Source: a bacterium UBP3_UBA6266 (GTDB lineage Bacteria; Auribacterota; UBA6266). From it: a stretch of 28,361 bases of DNA. A program made the translations under genes and the position numbers. The notes beneath the pieces were generated by a model. The model worked only from the letters and a program-made list of their open reading frames with translations, made no database searches and was not told where the DNA came from. Shown here piece by piece: positions 20,532-28,126 of this stretch. The stretch covers positions 31,613 through 59,973 of the forward strand of contig DJVC01000051.1 of the NCBI GenBank assembly GCA_002440765.1, read 5' to 3'. How positions within the stretch are numbered: position 1 is the stretch's first letter; every line of letters begins with the position of its first letter.

Positions 20532-23500
20532 GATATCCTCCGTCCCCACATAAGAGATATTCACGAATTCCTCGGAGAACAAAAGGAATACAGGATAACT
20601 GTATATATAATGTTTCCTGCGGATACCCCAGGATTTTTCAATCAAACTGTAATCTTTTTCCTGTTTTCCGCTGCCGGCGCCTTCCTCAAAAAACACTGCA
20701 GAGTTTATAAAACTATCAGGCAAACCGATAAATGGCCGGTCTAACTGGGAATTAAGAGCTTCCATTGCCTGCAATTCGCTAAAAGTGGCTGAATCGGCGG
20801 AATTGAAAAAGAATGGCCCTATCCTGAAAACAAAAATATCCGAGCCGCCGTTATGCGTCGTGTCATAAGCACCGGGTGTCACGGGAAAATCAGCCGAAAA
20901 CGTATATCCTATAACATAAGTATATCCTGAATCATCAAGTGTTAATCCTCCGTAACTGCTGTCATAACCTGTTCCGCCTGTATACGTGGAATATTTTAAA
21001 GAGCTCCCACTTTCATCCAATTTGAACATATAAGCATCTCCCCCGCCGCCGTTGTAACTCGTATCATAAGCGTTGGGCGTTGTGGGAAAATTAGCCGAAC
21101 CGGTAAACCCCGATACATAAATGTTTCCGGAAGCATCAAGCACTCTTCCCTGTCCTCCTTCATCCCCATCCCCTCCCACAAAGGTGGAAAATATCATATC
21201 GGCAGAGCCGTTGCCTGCCGGTTTTAACCTTGTAACAAAAATATCCGAGCCGCCGTTATGCGTCGTGTCATAAGCGCCGGGTGTCACGGGAAAATCGGCC
21301 GAAAACGTTCCACCGGTAACATAAACACCACCGCCGGAACTGACACTTATCCCGCCATATCCGTAATCGTTCCCGCTTCCGCCAATATATGTAGAATACT
21401 CCAGCGCGCTGAAATCAGCGCTTAATTTACACACATAAATATCCAGCAACCCATTCCAAGTTATATCATAAGCTCCGGGAGTGGTGGGGAAATTAGCCGA
21501 ATCGGTATGCCCGGTTACATAAACATTATTTGAAGAATCAAAAACCACTCCGAGACCTCCTTCAAAGTCGCTTCCACCTATATAGGTGGAAGATACCAAA
21601 TCCGAACCGTCGGCGTTGATTTTAGTAACAAATATATCCTGGTCTCCATTATAAATTGTGTCATATGCTCCGGCAGTGGTTGGAAAATTATTCGACTCTG
21701 TTGACCCTGACACGCAGGGATATCCCGAATTATCAAGAGCGATGGCATATCCATAATCCACACCGGAACCTCCCAGATATGTGCAATATTCAAGATTGCT
21801 TCCGTCGGCATTGACCTTGGCGACAAACGAATCTCTACTGCCATTATAAGTTGTGTCATAAGCTCCCGGCGTTACAGGAAAGTCGTTTGAAGCGGTTTGG
21901 CCCGTCACATATACGTTGCGTTGGCTATCAATGGTTATCGCCCTGCAGATATCTGCACCGGATCCTCCTAAAAAGGCGCAATATTCAAGCGCGCTGCCAT
22001 CGGCGCTCAGCTTGGCCACAAACCCGTCGCCGCTGCCGGCATAAGCGGTTTCAAAAGATCCGAGCGTTACAGGAAAATTATTCGAATATGTCTGCCCCGC
22101 TATGTAGGCATTATACTGGGTGTCCAGAATGATACCCAGGCCGTAATCCGCTCCGGAACCTCCGACATAAGTCGAATAAACCAGTTCCGGGTCAATAATA
22201 ACAGGGTGATCTTCATTATAACTTCCCACATTGAAAATATAGCTACTGCCGGAAACAAGTTCATATGCTACCTCGACATCACATCTTTGTCCGTCAATAT
22301 CCTGATAAGCATAGGGTTTTGTTTCAATAATTTCCCCGTAAGGCGTTTGGATGACAAGGTTACCGTTATTATCAACGGTTAAATCCCCCGCATTATTATA
22401 TTGGACAAGGATGTCCTGCCAGTCAGCGCCTGGTTTTATCACAAATTCAGATTCCAGGTTGCCTTCATTCGAAGTATATATAAGGTCTATTCCCGGATAA
22501 AGTTCGTTATAGGCTATCTGGTAATATGATGCAACGCTCGCATAATGGTTCTCGGGGTCGTTTCCTATAAAATAACTGTATGTGGCGCCCGCGGCAAGAT
22601 AAGAACCTATTTCAGCGTACGGATCCGCACCTAAAAACTCAACAGATACGGGTATCCACGCGAAAAGCCCGTCCGCTTCCTGAAACAGGAGATAATAAAC
22701 TTCGGTAGAAGTGAAATAATAAACGCTGTTCCCGTCGTAAACGAGAAACTTGATTTCATCGCTGTCCACCTGTCCCACATTGGGAATAAAATAAAGAGGA
22801 TAGCCCGATAAATTAAGTCCTTTCCCAAAATCTATACCGTTAAAATAAATCGAGCCGTCGCCGCCGGGATAAACCGTTCCTGATAACTGGTTAAATTGTC
22901 CGGTGCCGTTTTCATCGGCGTCATAATAAAATTTTATATCGCCGTCAGCCGTTGAAATATCGGCAGTCACGCTTATATCTGTTTTGGAAAAGATTTTAAT
23001 ATCTTTTTCAGCCTCGAGATGGCCGCCTTTTATATTAACAAACGAAGGTATTTCCTCATCGGGATTCCCTATTTCTATATCAGTCGCTTCAATGTCGGCA
23101 GCCAGCATAACATCACGGTCTGCGATGATTTTTACTACCCCGTCTCTCATCTCTACTTTGTTCGCCCTCACTACGCCTTCTAAGTTCACGGCGCTTTCGA
23201 ATATATCCGGCAAGCTTTCAGCTTTTAATATGATACTTCCGCCGTTTGCTTCTATAGTTCCGGTATTCATTATCTGATCGATTATGGCATTCCCCTCATA
23301 ATCGTATATCCTGGAGGCCGTTTTTTGCTCTATTGCCACCGAGATCAAACCGTTACCCGATATTCCGACTCTCACGGCATCGCCACCGGCTATTGTTACA
23401 GTGCCCAGAGGGGCTGAAATCAACCCTTCATTTTCCACCGCGCCAGCTATCAACACGCCAAAACCGCCATCTCTAATGACTATCGTCCCTTTATTGAAAA

Positions 23501-23999
23501 TAAGCCTGTCCCGGGTTTCATCTGAAAGTTTCTTGAACACAAAATCGCCGTTCAACATATCAGAATTTGAAATGTCCACGGCTCTTGTAGACAATATTAT
23601 ATTCGCGACATCTATACTGGCGGTTTTCCCTATATTGATTCCCGAAGGATTAGTAAGGATGAATATTCCGATGGGACAAAAAAGGTTTCCGTCCAGCTGG
23701 CTGGCAGACCCCCCTGTGACATTATTGATCAAAGAAGAGTTTTGGGAGGCGAGTTTGACAAACACCGAATAATCCTGGGGGATATCGAAATTTGTCCAGT
23801 TCAGCGTAACATTATTAGCTGCCGCGGATGTCGCGTCTATTATCATTGAGTCGGCAGCGTCAGTAAGTTCGATACCTTCAGGTAGGTTTCCGCTTATTGT
23901 GGGTATATCCGCGAGGGTATCTCCTTCGCAGACCTGCATGCAGAGGAAAACGCAGAAAACAATTATTTTTACAACCTTAACCATTTTCAACTTCGTCAC
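20526..23999 (-). CDS. TpsA-like secreted protein: haemagglutinin secretion domain + SBBP beta-propeller
   Basis: 1157 aa, probably the substrate of the neighbouring TpsB. Signal peptide at 1-26. Residues about 30-150 are a filamentous-haemagglutinin-type secretion domain, with IFILTNPSGINIG as the NPNGI-like motif and ANIILSTRAVDISN after it. To about 395 is beta-helix-like sequence. About 400-600 resembles the conserved domain that usually precedes SBBP repeats (IPNVGQVDSDEIKFLVYDG). Residues about 603-1062 are seven repeats of roughly 65 aa, each with STYxGGSG, VYVTGxT, FPVTPGAYDTTxNG and DxFVxK. The final 95 residues are unrecognised. GTG 23999 lies six bases after TAAAAT; ATG 23984 is the alternative. 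No ribosome-binding site is evident. Confidence 0.88.
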   Translation of the reverse strand: MTKLKMVKVVKIIVFCVFLCMQVCEGDTLADIPTISGNLPEGIELTDAADSMIIDATSAAANNVTLNWTNFDIPQDYSVFVKLASQNSSLINNVTGGSASQLDGNLFCPIGIFILTNPSGINIGKTASIDVANIILSTRAVDISNSDMLNGDFVFKKLSDETRDRLIFNKGTIVIRDGGFGVLIAGAVENEGLISAPLGTVTIAGGDAVRVGISGNGLISVAIEQKTASRIYDYEGNAIIDQIMNTGTIEANGGSIILKAESLPDIFESAVNLEGVVRANKVEMRDGVVKIIADRDVMLAADIEATDIEIGNPDEEIPSFVNIKGGHLEAEKDIKIFSKTDISVTADISTADGDIKFYYDADENGTGQFNQLSGTVYPGGDGSIYFNGIDFGKGLNLSGYPLYFIPNVGQVDSDEIKFLVYDGNSVYYFTSTEVYYLLFQEADGLFAWIPVSVEFLGADPYAEIGSYLAAGATYSYFIGNDPENHYASVASYYQIAYNELYPGIDLIYTSNEGNLESEFVIKPGADWQDILVQYNNAGDLTVDNNGNLVIQTPYGEIIETKPYAYQDIDGQRCDVEVAYELVSGSSYIFNVGSYNEDHPVIIDPELVYSTYVGGSGADYGLGIILDTQYNAYIAGQTYSNNFPVTLGSFETAYAGSGDGFVAKLSADGSALEYCAFLGGSGADICRAITIDSQRNVYVTGQTASNDFPVTPGAYDTTYNGSRDSFVAKVNADGSNLEYCTYLGGSGVDYGYAIALDNSGYPCVSGSTESNNFPTTAGAYDTIYNGDQDIFVTKINADGSDLVSSTYIGGSDFEGGLGVVFDSSNNVYVTGHTDSANFPTTPGAYDITWNGLLDIYVCKLSADFSALEYSTYIGGSGNDYGYGGISVSSGGGVYVTGGTFSADFPVTPGAYDTTHNGGSDIFVTRLKPAGNGSADMIFSTFVGGDGDEGGQGRVLDASGNIYVSGFTGSANFPTTPNAYDTSYNGGGGDAYMFKLDESGSSLKYSTYTGGTGYDSSYGGLTLDDSGYTYVIGYTFSADFPVTPGAYDTTHNGGSDIFVFRIGPFFFNSADSATFSELQAMEALNSQLDRPFIGLPDSFINSAVFFEEGAGSGKQEKDYSLIEKSWGIRRKHYIYSYPVFLLFSEEFVNISYVGTEDIL
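20785..22190 (-). repeat. Seven tandem SBBP repeats (about 195 bases each)
   Basis: Coding repeats of the passenger protein, each giving one probable blade. Most copies have diverged at DNA level. Two non-adjacent ones, repeats 5 and 7, share a block of 75 bases (20829-20903 and 21234-21308) with only two mismatches, a sign of recent conversion or duplication. Seven blades would close a standard seven-bladed propeller. Confidence 0.85.
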
Positions 24000-24005
24000 A
24001 GCGAT

Positions 24006-24011
24006 ATTTTA
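24006..24011 (-). promoter_or_regulatory. -10-like TAAAAT six bases before the passenger start
   Basis: On the minus strand TAAAAT is followed by ATCGCT and then GTG 23999. No ribosome-binding site intervenes. The eleven bases TAAAATATCGC also occur at the promoter of the 64-aa membrane protein gene (12092-12102), which supports reading it as a real -10 region. Confidence 0.5.
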
Positions 24012-24057
24012 CCCTAATTTATAAATCAATGATATAAGTTTGTAAAAAGATTAAAAA

Positions 24058-24213
24058 CTATTTTGAGCCAAGCAAAACGGTGCCGCATACTGCGGATAAA
24101 ACAACAACCACATAATTGTAAACCGTCCAGTAATCTTCATTCTTTATTACCATTCCCACAACCGTGGCAACCGCCAGCGCAAGAAGCAGCATTCCGATAA
24201 CTTTTTTACTCAT
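24058..24213 (-). CDS. 51-aa small membrane protein, unknown
   Basis: Short frame MSKKVIGMLLLALAVATVVG (then a polar NEDYW turn) and a second hydrophobic segment VYNYVVVVLSAVCGTVLLG. It has two membrane helices, 51 residues in all. ATG 24213 is preceded by GGGGGGAAGGG, a strong ribosome-binding site, and the two-helix layout resembles the 64-aa protein at 11879-12073. It lies between the TPS passenger gene and the REP-like palindrome. No family known. Confidence 0.65.
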   Translation of the reverse strand: MSKKVIGMLLLALAVATVVGMVIKNEDYWTVYNYVVVVLSAVCGTVLLGSK

Positions 24214-24232
24214 ACCCTTCCCCCCTTTGTTG

Positions 24233-24279
24233 TTAAATAGGGACAGACACCATTTAAATAGGTGTCTGTCCCTATTTAA
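24233..24279. repeat. REP-like 19-bp perfect palindrome
   Basis: Arms 24233-24251 and 24261-24279 are exact reverse complements over 19 bases, containing AGGGACAGACACC and its complement, with a nine-base AT loop. The GGGACAG-type core is common in palindromic elements linked to REP-associated tyrosine transposases. Its right arm contains the last codons and stop of the esterase gene. It may also act as a transcription terminator. Confidence 0.75.
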
Positions 24280-25195
24280 AATTTTTATCTATCCAATCAG
24301 GCACAGGGGTATCCGACATTTCAGGATACACGTGTCCTAACCCTTTATTAACAAACAACTTAACCTTGTAATGCTTCTTATCCAGCAATTCCTGCACTTG
24401 ATATGCTTCAGCAAGAGGAAAATAAGGATCTTTATCGCCATGCAGTATATAAACAGGGATTTTTTTCGTAGGCTTTCTTCTTAAAAAATGTTTAAGAAAA
24501 CCATACCTTCCGCTGCACGGAACCGCCGCTTTAAAAACCGAAGGGTTACACAGCCCGACATTATATGTATCCCCCGCTCCGGCAGAGTTCCCCGTAAAAA
24601 TAATTTTCTTCTTATCTATGTTTTTATACTTTTTCTTAACTTCCTTGACTATGTCCAGAAACAGGTTATCCACGCTTACCTTATCCCAATCCGTATCATA
24701 CGGCATTGTCGGGGCGACAATGATATATCCTCTTTTATCGGCTGATTTCTTCCATGCGTTTATTATTTCATAACCGGTCTGCCCGCTGCCGTGAGCACCC
24801 ACAATCAGGGGATACTTTTTCGCCATGTTAAAATTCGGGGGGATGTATGTGTAATATATAAAACTGCCTAGTGTATCTCTAACGACTTCTCCTTCTTTAG
24901 CAGGCGCCCGGGCCTGCTCAACGGTTTCCTCCCCGGCTTTTGCGGTTGTTTCAACAGGAACTGCAACAGCATCCTTTTTCTCTTCAACAACCGGTTTGCT
25001 CCATTCCCCGTTTTCGAAGACTAAACCCGCTTTCTCCAGCATCTCTCTCTGAAAAAGTTTCCCCTTATATAAAACAAGCCCTTCCTCGTCCGCCTGCTCA
25101 ATCGTGTAAGCTTTTCCCCTGTACTCATAAGTGTCTTCAGCAAACGCAAAAGCGCAGAGACTGACCAGAATTAATGTTAAGAATACTTTTTTCAT
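24272..25195 (-). CDS. Exported alpha/beta-hydrolase esterase (PHB-depolymerase/feruloyl-esterase-like)
   Basis: 307 aa. Signal peptide MKKVFLTLILVSLCAFAFA. Residues 20-100 form a small charged domain (with YEYRGKAYTIEQ, LVLYKGKLFQ) and a Lys/Glu/Ala linker. Residues about 105-307 are the hydrolase: oxyanion region VGAHGSGQTG, nucleophile elbow GNSAG with Ser204, acid Asp256 in LHGDKDPYFP and His288 in GLGHVYP. It resembles LpqC/PHB depolymerase and feruloyl esterases; the ester substrate is unknown. ATG 25195 directly abuts the Doc stop codon, with no ribosome-binding site but with TATAAT ending ten bases earlier, so its expression is unclear. Its last codons lie in the REP-like palindrome. 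Confidence 0.85.
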   Translation of the reverse strand: MKKVFLTLILVSLCAFAFAEDTYEYRGKAYTIEQADEEGLVLYKGKLFQREMLEKAGLVFENGEWSKPVVEEKKDAVAVPVETTAKAGEETVEQARAPAKEGEVVRDTLGSFIYYTYIPPNFNMAKKYPLIVGAHGSGQTGYEIINAWKKSADKRGYIIVAPTMPYDTDWDKVSVDNLFLDIVKEVKKKYKNIDKKKIIFTGNSAGAGDTYNVGLCNPSVFKAAVPCSGRYGFLKHFLRRKPTKKIPVYILHGDKDPYFPLAEAYQVQELLDKKHYKVKLFVNKGLGHVYPEMSDTPVPDWIDKNFK

Positions 25196-25612
25196 TTATA
25201 AATTAATTATATAGGTTTGTAAGAATTTCTCAATGGCTTTGACTGTCTCATCTTTAAGCTTAGGAGGGCTTTGCGCTATCCAGACCGTAAAGTTATAAAG
25301 TTCCTGAGTATTTATACGTATCCATTTTTTATTTTTACGCAAAAACATCAACAGGGTGGTCAACGTTATTCTTTTATTCCCGTTCTGAAAAGGATGGTTT
25401 TTTATCATCAGATAAAATAGAACGCCCGCTTTTGGAACCAATCCCCGATAAAGCGATTGCCTGCCAAAGCTCTGGAAAGGGGTTGCCAGACAACTCTCAA
25501 GTATATTGGGAAATCTTGTTGAAAAATCAGGGATGGGTTCATTAAAGGCCATCATCTCTTTGGCTAACCGAAAAGCAAGATGTTCAACCTCTTTAACAGT
25601 AATGCCGATCAT
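25196..25612 (-). CDS. doc: Doc/Fic-family toxin (death-on-curing)
   Basis: 138 aa. The Fic/Doc motif HPFQNGNKR is at residues 73-81, with the catalytic His73 and the Doc-type GNKR ending. The N-terminal ITVKEVEHLAFRLA matches the Doc helix 1 region. P1 Doc phosphorylates EF-Tu and so halts translation; that this protein does the same is inferred from the motif. Its ATG shares one base with the antitoxin stop (TAATG), giving coupled translation. The 3' end abuts the secreted esterase gene without a gap. Confidence 0.9.
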   Translation of the reverse strand: MIGITVKEVEHLAFRLAKEMMAFNEPIPDFSTRFPNILESCLATPFQSFGRQSLYRGLVPKAGVLFYLMIKNHPFQNGNKRITLTTLLMFLRKNKKWIRINTQELYNFTVWIAQSPPKLKDETVKAIEKFLQTYIINL

Positions 25613-25869
25613 TATTCTTTTCCCAGCAGTCTCAGTGTTTCACCATACTCATTCATTGTCGCTTCAACTACTTCATTTATCTCTTTTTTCGCACGATCAT
25701 CCAGAGAGCCCCCCAGTATTGAAGATATAATTTCCCTGGGCACAGCATATGCTCTACCGATTTTCTCGGCCTGTATTTGTCCCTTTTTAACCTTCTTATA
25801 AACAGCAATCCGGCTTATACCCAAAAGTTTTGCCACTTCCGGAATGCTTAAGTATTTGTATTTCTCCAT
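25612..25869 (-). CDS. HTH (excisionase/MerR-like) antitoxin of the Doc module
   Basis: 85 aa. Residues 5-50 form an HTH_17/excisionase-type DNA-binding domain (YLSIPEVAKLLGISRIAVYK and AYAVPREI). The acidic C-terminal helix (KKEINEVVEATMNEYGETLR) is the likely toxin-neutralising part. It is not a Phd-type antitoxin, but HTH-Doc pairs are a known variant. GGAG lies seven bases before ATG 25869. Four GTTAAC sites upstream are its likely operators, for autorepression by the antitoxin-toxin complex. Confidence 0.87.
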   Translation of the reverse strand: MEKYKYLSIPEVAKLLGISRIAVYKKVKKGQIQAEKIGRAYAVPREIISSILGGSLDDRAKKEINEVVEATMNEYGETLRLLGKE

Positions 25870-26036
25870 CTTATAACTCCTACGTTAACAAGCTATGCAT
25901 AAGTTAACTAATGTTAACTAATATATTTTAGGTTAACATCATATTAATCAAAAATCAAGACTAAAAATCATCTACTTTTATAAAGAGTATATTCTTGGGG
26001 AAGCCGTGCGGGAAAGGATTTCAGGCTGAATTTGCG
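25870..26036. other. Noncoding stretch between the Doc module and the AT-rich island
   Basis: Besides the GTTAAC array (25884-25937) I see no gene. The part from about 25985 to 26030 (containing GGGGAAGCCGTGCGGGAAAG) is more GC-rich than its surroundings and does not look like its neighbours; it could be a remnant at the island boundary. Confidence 0.4.
25884..25937 (-). promoter_or_regulatory. Operator array of four GTTAAC palindromes
   Basis: GTTAAC occurs at 25884-25889, 25903-25908, 25913-25918 and 25932-25937. The start-to-start distances are 19, 10 and 19 bases, so the array is symmetric about 25910/25911. The inner two stand in a direct repeat GTTAACTAAT. A TATATT (-10-like, 25921-25926 on the minus strand) lies between sites three and four. 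The array occupies the antitoxin promoter region and fits cooperative binding by an antitoxin dimer. Confidence 0.72.
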
Positions 26037-26348
26037 TTACTTATTCGACAACAATTGTCCGACTCTCCATCCATCAAATGCTGCTAACACAAACAACAAC
26101 AATAATAAAAAACCTCTCAGCTTAAATGAATCCGTTTTTATGCCAACAATAATAATTATCGCAAAACAAGCATATACCAATATTCCCCAACAACTTAGAA
26201 TCGAGAGAATGGTAATCATAAAAAACTCCGGATACCCGCTGCCGATAGATGTTCCCACAATATAGGCGATTAATATCAGGAAAGCATAAATAACAGTAGA
26301 GTTTATTAAACTAAAAAATATTCCAAGCGGATATTTTTCTATTTTCAT
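26037..26348 (-). CDS. Membrane protein with three to four helices, unknown
   Basis: 103 aa with hydrophobic segments at about 9-32, 42-68 and 76-92 (YACFAIIIIVGIKTDSFK separates the later ones). No family recognised. Its start ATG overlaps the stop of the upstream 432-aa gene by four bases (ATGA), so the two are translated together. AT-rich like the other genes to its right. The 170 bases downstream, up to the Doc module, hold no gene. Confidence 0.65.
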   Translation of the reverse strand: MKIEKYPLGIFFSLINSTVIYAFLILIAYIVGTSIGSGYPEFFMITILSILSCWGILVYACFAIIIIVGIKTDSFKLRGFLLLLLFVLAAFDGWRVGQLLSNK

Positions 26349-27643
26349 TTTGTTGTATCAGGTTTATTGACAGACTCTTTTTCTTTTTTTTCTTTAAACA
26401 CTTTCTTCAAAATAGCTCCCAGATAAACCTTTTCTGTTTCGTTCAACTCACCTGATTCATAAATTCCAATACAATACTGAAGCAGCAAATCGCAATTCAT
26501 ACAATTAGATGACAACGACCATAAAGCCGCATGAAACACAGCTCCCAACATCGCTTTTTCTCTAATTTCATCATTTATCTCAGTAATTTCTTTCTTCTTA
26601 ATCTTATCCAGCACCTCCGCATGCTTGCTGAGATTCAGAGCCGCTATAAGATGTTTTACCGGTTTAATCCTTGACGTGGCAAAAAATTCAGCCCACAGCA
26701 TATCTTCCTGATTTCCGGTTGTAATCTCCGCATAGGGATCCGGAATAACAATATTTTTAAGGGTTTTCTTATACTCTTCCAGGTAATCGGCCAGTTCTGG
26801 AAGCGATTCTGTTTTCCCAATCAAAAATAATAGTAAAATAATATTCTTTTTCTGTTGCTCTGAAGCCTGATTCTCAAAAAAATCAATCAGATGCGGAATC
26901 AGAAATTCGTTTTCTTCAAAAACACATTTAGAAAACCAAATTGCTGACCAAAGAATTTTCCCTTTTTCATCAATATACGGTTTGGGACATTTAATAAAAG
27001 AAGCAAATGCCATAGCAGGCTTCGGATCAATAGGATAATTAAAAAACCATTTACTATCTTTCGAATCCATAGTCGGTATCTTAAATTCAGACACACAGAA
27101 ACGTGCCGTTTTGCTCGCTGTTTGATTTTTAATATGGTCATAGGCTGTAACCTCAGCGGTATATTCACCCAATGGATCATCTACGTCCGGACAAACATAT
27201 ATCGAATTCTGAGAGGGCAATAAATATTTTCCGGGGATTTTCCCTTTATATCCCACACAATCCTCAATATAAGCATCTACCGTCCCATCCGATTTTATAA
27301 CCTTTACATCAAAGGTTATATTCGCTTCATCAGATTCAACACTATAACCATTAAATATTATCTGAAGAGTAAATTTTTCACCTTGAAAAATTTCACTTGC
27401 TAATGAGACTTTGGGTACAAATCGGGATGGAACAGCAAACCACCAATCCATCTTATAATCCTGTCTCGTGGGCAAAACACACACATCAAAAGGTTTTTGT
27501 TCTTCTTGTTCCTCTTCCCCTTCGGCAGGAAGGCCACTAACACAAATCACGGATAACACCATTAAAATTCGAAGTATATTTTTCACTTTTTTATTCTTGT
27601 TCATCTTAATCTTAATAAGGACAGCCTTCCGCAGATTTATCAT
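26345..27643 (-). CDS. Exported protein of unknown function, possible N-terminal beta-sandwich
   Basis: 432 aa. A basic N-terminus followed by NILRILMVLSVICVSGLPAEG is a Sec signal or anchor, then an acidic stretch EGEEEQEEQ. Residues about 50-200 alternate in beta-type pattern and contain paired cysteines, resembling an Ig-like or C2-like sandwich (GEKFTLQIIFNGYSVES, DPLGEYTAEVTAYDHI). The C-terminal part is helical (HLIDFFENQASEQQKKNIIL) and may be a HEAT-like repeat array. No family recognised. ATG 27643 overlaps the upstream stop (ATGA); ATG 27604 is the alternative start and would give a more usual signal peptide. Confidence 0.65.
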   Translation of the reverse strand: MINLRKAVLIKIKMNKNKKVKNILRILMVLSVICVSGLPAEGEEEQEEQKPFDVCVLPTRQDYKMDWWFAVPSRFVPKVSLASEIFQGEKFTLQIIFNGYSVESDEANITFDVKVIKSDGTVDAYIEDCVGYKGKIPGKYLLPSQNSIYVCPDVDDPLGEYTAEVTAYDHIKNQTASKTARFCVSEFKIPTMDSKDSKWFFNYPIDPKPAMAFASFIKCPKPYIDEKGKILWSAIWFSKCVFEENEFLIPHLIDFFENQASEQQKKNIILLLFLIGKTESLPELADYLEEYKKTLKNIVIPDPYAEITTGNQEDMLWAEFFATSRIKPVKHLIAALNLSKHAEVLDKIKKKEITEINDEIREKAMLGAVFHAALWSLSSNCMNCDLLLQYCIGIYESGELNETEKVYLGAILKKVFKEKKEKESVNKPDTTK

Positions 27644-28086
27644 TCTGGCAATGAAGGAAGCAACAAGTAAATTCCACTTATTAACACAAAAATTGCAATT
27701 AGCAACATAACACTAACATATATAGGATTCTTAATTTTATACCTATATATAATTGGAAATTTTATATAATACAACCCTGACAATATTCCAACTATCGGAA
27801 ATTCGACAATTAAAAAATTAGTCCCAGATTTTCCCCCAAAAACAGATGTTAAAGCCAACCAAAAGAAAAATGGAATAAATAAGGCATAATAATCAATCAA
27901 AGCAAACTTCCTTTTGTATTTATTGTACATATATATATATACAATAAATACTATTACAAATAATTTAAGGAATATTTTCCAATCTAAACAAATTAAACTA
28001 TCTAAATTGATTAATGCAGAGAAAAAGCCAAGATAAAAAACATAAAGCACAATAAGAAAAATCAAATATTTATTTTGCTTATCCAT
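27640..28086 (-). CDS. Multi-helix membrane protein, unknown (possible immunity protein)
   Basis: 148 aa from ATG 28086, chosen because AGGATGG lies five bases ahead; a start nine bases earlier has no such site. Four to five hydrophobic helices: YLIFLIVLYVFYLGFFSALI, FLKLFVIVFIVYIYMY, YALFIPFFFWLALTSVF, a segment near FPIVGILSGLYYI, and VSVMLLIAIFVLISGIYLLL. Strongly AT-rich, with a (TA)n run around 27929-27941 encoding IYMY. No family recognised. Its place directly behind the truncated 28127-28360 gene is what would be expected of an immunity protein, but nothing else supports that. Confidence 0.65.
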   Translation of the reverse strand: MDKQNKYLIFLIVLYVFYLGFFSALINLDSLICLDWKIFLKLFVIVFIVYIYMYNKYKRKFALIDYYALFIPFFFWLALTSVFGGKSGTNFLIVEFPIVGILSGLYYIKFPIIYRYKIKNPIYVSVMLLIAIFVLISGIYLLLPSLPE

Positions 28087-28126
28087 ATGTTCCATCCTAT
28101 GTTAAGCTGCTCAGTTATGATATCTC

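Noticed and set aside
20785..22190. Regularly spaced similar DNA blocks that could suggest a CRISPR array
   Set aside because: The units are about 195 bases, stay in one reading frame and encode SBBP repeats; there are no short identical repeats with unrelated spacers.
22984..23277. Plus-strand frame of 97 aa and similar frames inside the TPS passenger gene
   Set aside because: They are antisense shadows of a gene with signal peptide and recognisable domains; none shows family motifs or a start signal.
27925..27945. (TA)n run as a phase-variable repeat
   Set aside because: It is short and interrupted, and lies inside a coding frame where it simply encodes Ile/Tyr/Met.
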